Virus record (IMG/VR): IMGVR_UViG_3300025652_000268 | Span: 1-33,400 of that record | Length of the DNA: 33,400 nucleotides | Source of the DNA: a virus | Direction: 5' to 3' (one strand) | Shown: piece after piece, positions 31,640-33,400 of the stretch | How positions within the stretch are numbered: the first letter of the stretch is position 1 | Layout: the number at the start of each line of letters is the position of its first letter | Notes under the pieces: generated by a model | What the model was told of the DNA's origin: nothing | Database searches by the model: none | The model's input: only the letters and a program-made list of their open reading frames with translations | Program-made: the position numbers and the translations under genes

Positions 31640-31858
31640 TTAGATGTTTCCCCGTTTCGAACCTATTCAAGGCCCTACGTTATAAACTAGTCGTTGAACG
31701 TTCTTCCTTTGTTGAAGGAAGCTTCGCTGCTGATCTATTAAGTATATAAACTTTTCTAGCTATCACGGACGCTATTACTAGCCACGTTGTTGCGCTATAT
31801 ACTATCTAATATTCCCAGCAATTAGAGGAATTTATACTGGGCTTAACTTAATGAGCAT

Positions 31859-32243
31859 ACCCAGTGTCAGGATCCGTTGGATCCAATTCTAGCTGATTCG
31901 CTACGTCCATCATTTGACCCATCAGCTTCTTCTTAAGATTCAGAATCTTAAGCTCACCGCTAGCTAGGTCGATACATTGAATGGCATACGCCCAGCTGCA
32001 CTTCAAGTCAGGATAAAATTCCTTAACATGGTCAGCTTCCTTATTATCAAACTTTTCTGTAGCTCGATTGAATGCTAGGCATTCGAAGGGTAGTTGCTTA
32101 TCGTTCTCACCCTTAACCCAATAAACATATCGAGCAAGCAAATCACCAACTAGACGGACGCGATTTTCGCCGTCCTTATATTGATAACTGTCTGCGCGAT
32201 CCTTTTGAGCGGAACCTTTTGATTGATTAAAGCCAATAGCCAT
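31859..32243 (-). CDS. Single-stranded DNA-binding protein, exon 1
   Basis: This segment encodes the first 128 residues plus one base of codon 129. The OB-like part (ENRVRLVGDLLARYVYWV, LPFECLAFNR) and KCSWAYAIQC then LNLKKKLMGQ are typical of phage SSBs of this family. The product coats single-stranded DNA in replication and recombination. AAAGGAG lies about 9 nt before ATG 32243, which abuts the stop of the upstream gene. Without splicing, translation would read Y-A-H-stop from intron bases and yield a 131-residue protein lacking its C-terminal third and acidic tail; the stop is at 31850-31848. The join to exon 2 is fixed by intron pairing and keeps the frame (385 + 254 = 639 nt, 212 residues plus stop). 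Confidence 0.9.
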
Positions 32244-32663
32244 TTATATATTCTCCTTTGTGACTTCTTCAAATTTGAACAACACTTTGTCGTTCTCAAT
32301 GCTAAGTAGTCTATTTTTGTTTATAATGTCTTGTGACACGGGGCTGTGAAACAAGTCTAAGCTGGTATCACCCGTCGTGGCATAATGTGAGTAATTTCTG
32401 TAACTTGCTAAAGCTACGTATTCTGCAATGTCTTTAGCTGAATAAAAGAATGTATTATCCAGTAAAGCTTGCGGGTTTACTAGAAAGCTTTTGCCACTAA
32501 AGTCTTTCAGATAAAAGAAGTATAACGGATCAAACTTGTTATGCGGAACTTCACCACATAACACTCTTAGAGCTGATATGTACCGCTTCGGATCACGTTT
32601 CGCGACCCTTTGTATGCTTCTCAGATCATAAAATATAATAGCACTCTCCAGGCTTAAAGTCAA
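32244..32663 (-). CDS. Hypothetical protein upstream of SSB
   Basis: The product has 139 residues, read from a TTG at 32663 because no in-frame ATG or GTG follows near the N-terminus and the early residues (AIIFYDLRSIQRVAKRDP) look like a conserved start. It has no membrane helix or known catalytic motif. The mix of helices and strands with several aromatic residues suggests a compact globular protein. Its stop abuts the SSB ATG, so it may act with SSB or the helicase; I do not recognise it. The ribosome site is weak (an A-rich run with AAG). A promoter-like sequence overlaps the first codons, so the start is uncertain. Confidence 0.6.
   Translation of the reverse strand: MTLSLESAIIFYDLRSIQRVAKRDPKRYISALRVLCGEVPHNKFDPLYFFYLKDFSGKSFLVNPQALLDNTFFYSAKDIAEYVALASYRNYSHYATTGDTSLDLFHSPVSQDIINKNRLLSIENDKVLFKFEEVTKENI
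32635..32663 (-). promoter_or_regulatory. Possible sigma-70-type promoter
   Basis: On the minus strand TTGACT (32663-32658) and TATTAT (32640-32635) are separated by 17 bp; the first eight bases (TTGACTTT) are the same as in the promoter at 362. RNA would start near 32628, inside the hypothetical gene, and could drive SSB. The TTG of the -35 is also the proposed start codon, so one of the two readings may be coincidence. Confidence 0.4.
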
Positions 32664-32671
32664 GAACTTTT

Positions 32672-33400
32672 TTATAAGTAGTTTATCTTATAGCCCATAC
32701 GCATATAAAATCCTAAACGTTGCTGAAATTGCTTCTCGCCAGTCCATCCGGAAAGTCGAATATCAACTACTCTAGGAGTTTGTTTACCTGGTGTTATTCT
32801 TTGAATACGACCAACTAATTGTTCCAACATCGGATCATTATTGATTGGAGTACCTAGAATTAAGCAGCTCAGGTTATTTTGTGAAATACCTTCTTTAAAG
32901 ATAGAAGTTGTGCCCCAAATCTCGTCATTAGGACCTTCTACGCTTTCAATAAGTCTTTCACGATCTTGTGTAGTTCCAGTTACTGCTACTGCTGTATCTC
33001 GTTTCGAAGCACAATATTCTAGAAATTCTACTCTATCTGCGATAACAAGTATCTTATGCTTACGCTCTTTGTAATAATCTGCTAGAGTCATTACTAGATC
33101 GACATATACAGGGTCCGCCATTAGCGCATTAACTCTGTGAGCCCACGCACCAGAAATTACTTCCGGAAGCGGTATACCACTGGTTATTACATCGACCTCC
33201 GGCGCCATGGAGTTTTCAGGAGGTGGCTTGAATATCTTCTTACCAAAGTAATCCTCAAACATAATATGTTTACCGTCTTTACGTTGAAGTGTACCAGACA
33301 ATCCAATTTTATAACGGCTGTAACTACGATCGACTGTTCTAGAAAATGTAGGGCTAGAAACGTGGTGCATTTCATCAAGAATGAACGTACCAAAGCTTTT
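32672..33400 (-). CDS. UvsW/D10-like superfamily 2 helicase, C-terminal part
   Basis: The frame is open to the window edge, so the start lies outside; about 242 residues are visible. Motif II, DEMHH, lies at 33376-33362 on the minus strand. It is followed by motif III (GLSGTLQR), the second RecA-like domain (HKILVIADRVEFLEYC, AVAVTGTTQDRERLIE), motif V (GTTSIFKEGISQNNLSCLIL) and motif VI (QLVGRIQR with the arginine finger). This is typical of phage helicases such as T4 UvsW and T5 D10, which remodel forks and branched DNA. It is the first gene of the visible leftward replication block. An ATG at 33370 is internal (it follows DE of DEMHH) and is not a start. Confidence 0.9.
   Translation of the reverse strand, partial: KSFGTFILDEMHHVSSPTFSRTVDRSYSRYKIGLSGTLQRKDGKHIMFEDYFGKKIFKPPPENSMAPEVDVITSGIPLPEVISGAWAHRVNALMADPVYVDLVMTLADYYKERKHKILVIADRVEFLEYCASKRDTAVAVTGTTQDRERLIESVEGPNDEIWGTTSIFKEGISQNNLSCLILGTPINNDPMLEQLVGRIQRITPGKQTPRVVDIRLSGWTGEKQFQQRLGFYMRMGYKINYL

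Larger units (their letters stand above)
30704..31858 (-). ncRNA. Group I self-splicing intron in the SSB gene
   Basis: The intron is 1155 nt. Exon 1 ends ACUGGGU (31865-31859), which pairs fully with the guide GCCCAGU (31842-31836), ending in the obligatory U-G pair (P1). GUUAA (31847-31843), directly 5' of the guide, pairs with the first five bases of exon 2, UUGAC (P10). Other pairings are P3 AUAAA/UUUAU, P4 UGCUG in AAUUGCUGGGAA (31823-31811) with CAGCA in AUCAGCAGCGAAGC (31734-31721), and P6 CUUCCUU/AAGGAAG (31721-31703). P7 joins GACUA (31692-31688) to UAGUC (30727-30723), P8 is GGCCU/AGGUU, and P9 AACCUA/UAGGUU (30720-30706). The last intron base is G. The P, Q, R and S elements match the group I core. 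I infer that it splices itself. Confidence 0.93.

Noticed and set aside
30450-32243. Intein in the SSB
   Set aside because: The insert is not in frame with the exons: exon 1 meets a stop 11 nt after the splice site, and the endonuclease has its own start. The RNA pairings fit a group I intron instead.

Overview
The window is part of the genome of a tailed double-stranded DNA bacteriophage with a long non-contractile tail (siphovirus type). It has moderately low GC, dense coding, 1-4 nt stop/start overlaps and no tRNA or integrase genes that I can see. A GH19-type endolysin and a class Ia ribonucleotide reductase closely resembling the enterobacterial one point to a Gram-negative, probably gammaproteobacterial, host. 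The exact host cannot be read from the sequence.

The left part, 1-22890, is a rightward late operon. In order it holds the end of the tail tube protein, a promoter and hairpin terminator packed together, a second tail-tube-like protein, and two tail assembly chaperone frames apparently joined by a +1 ribosomal frameshift. A 1935-residue tape measure protein with an embedded M15-like peptidase follows, then a distal tail protein, two tail hub/tip proteins, a 1863-residue central tail fibre and fibre-associated proteins. A nucleotidyltransferase-fold protein, two small proteins, a pair of paralogous four-helix membrane proteins, a single-helix membrane protein and the endolysin complete it. A strong bidirectional terminator at 22894-22926 closes both operons.

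The right part, 22931-33400, is a leftward replication, repair and nucleotide operon. In transcription order it encodes a UvsW-like helicase (cut by the window edge), an unknown 139-residue protein, a single-stranded DNA-binding protein (SSB), SbcD-like and SbcC-like recombination nuclease subunits, an Hjc-like PD-(D/E)XK nuclease, a flap endonuclease, NrdA and NrdB. These would open and process DNA ends, protect single strands, resolve junctions, remove flaps and supply dNTPs.

The most notable item is that the SSB gene is split by a 1155-nt group I intron (30704-31858, minus strand). Its ends can be fixed to the base: P1 ends in a U-G wobble, P10 pairs with the 3' exon, and P3, P4, P6, P7, P8 and P9 are all recognisable. 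It carries a two-motif LAGLIDADG homing endonuclease between the P7 strands. Splicing joins 385 + 254 nt into an uninterrupted 212-residue SSB. Read naively, the locus looks like a truncated SSB, an endonuclease and an unrelated 81-residue protein.

Other points of interest are a UUU_CGU +1 slippery site, nested surface-binding-like domains in the tail tip proteins, a fibre of alternating repeat and jelly-roll-like modules with a GC-richer block, and a probable frameshift at the fibre C-terminus.
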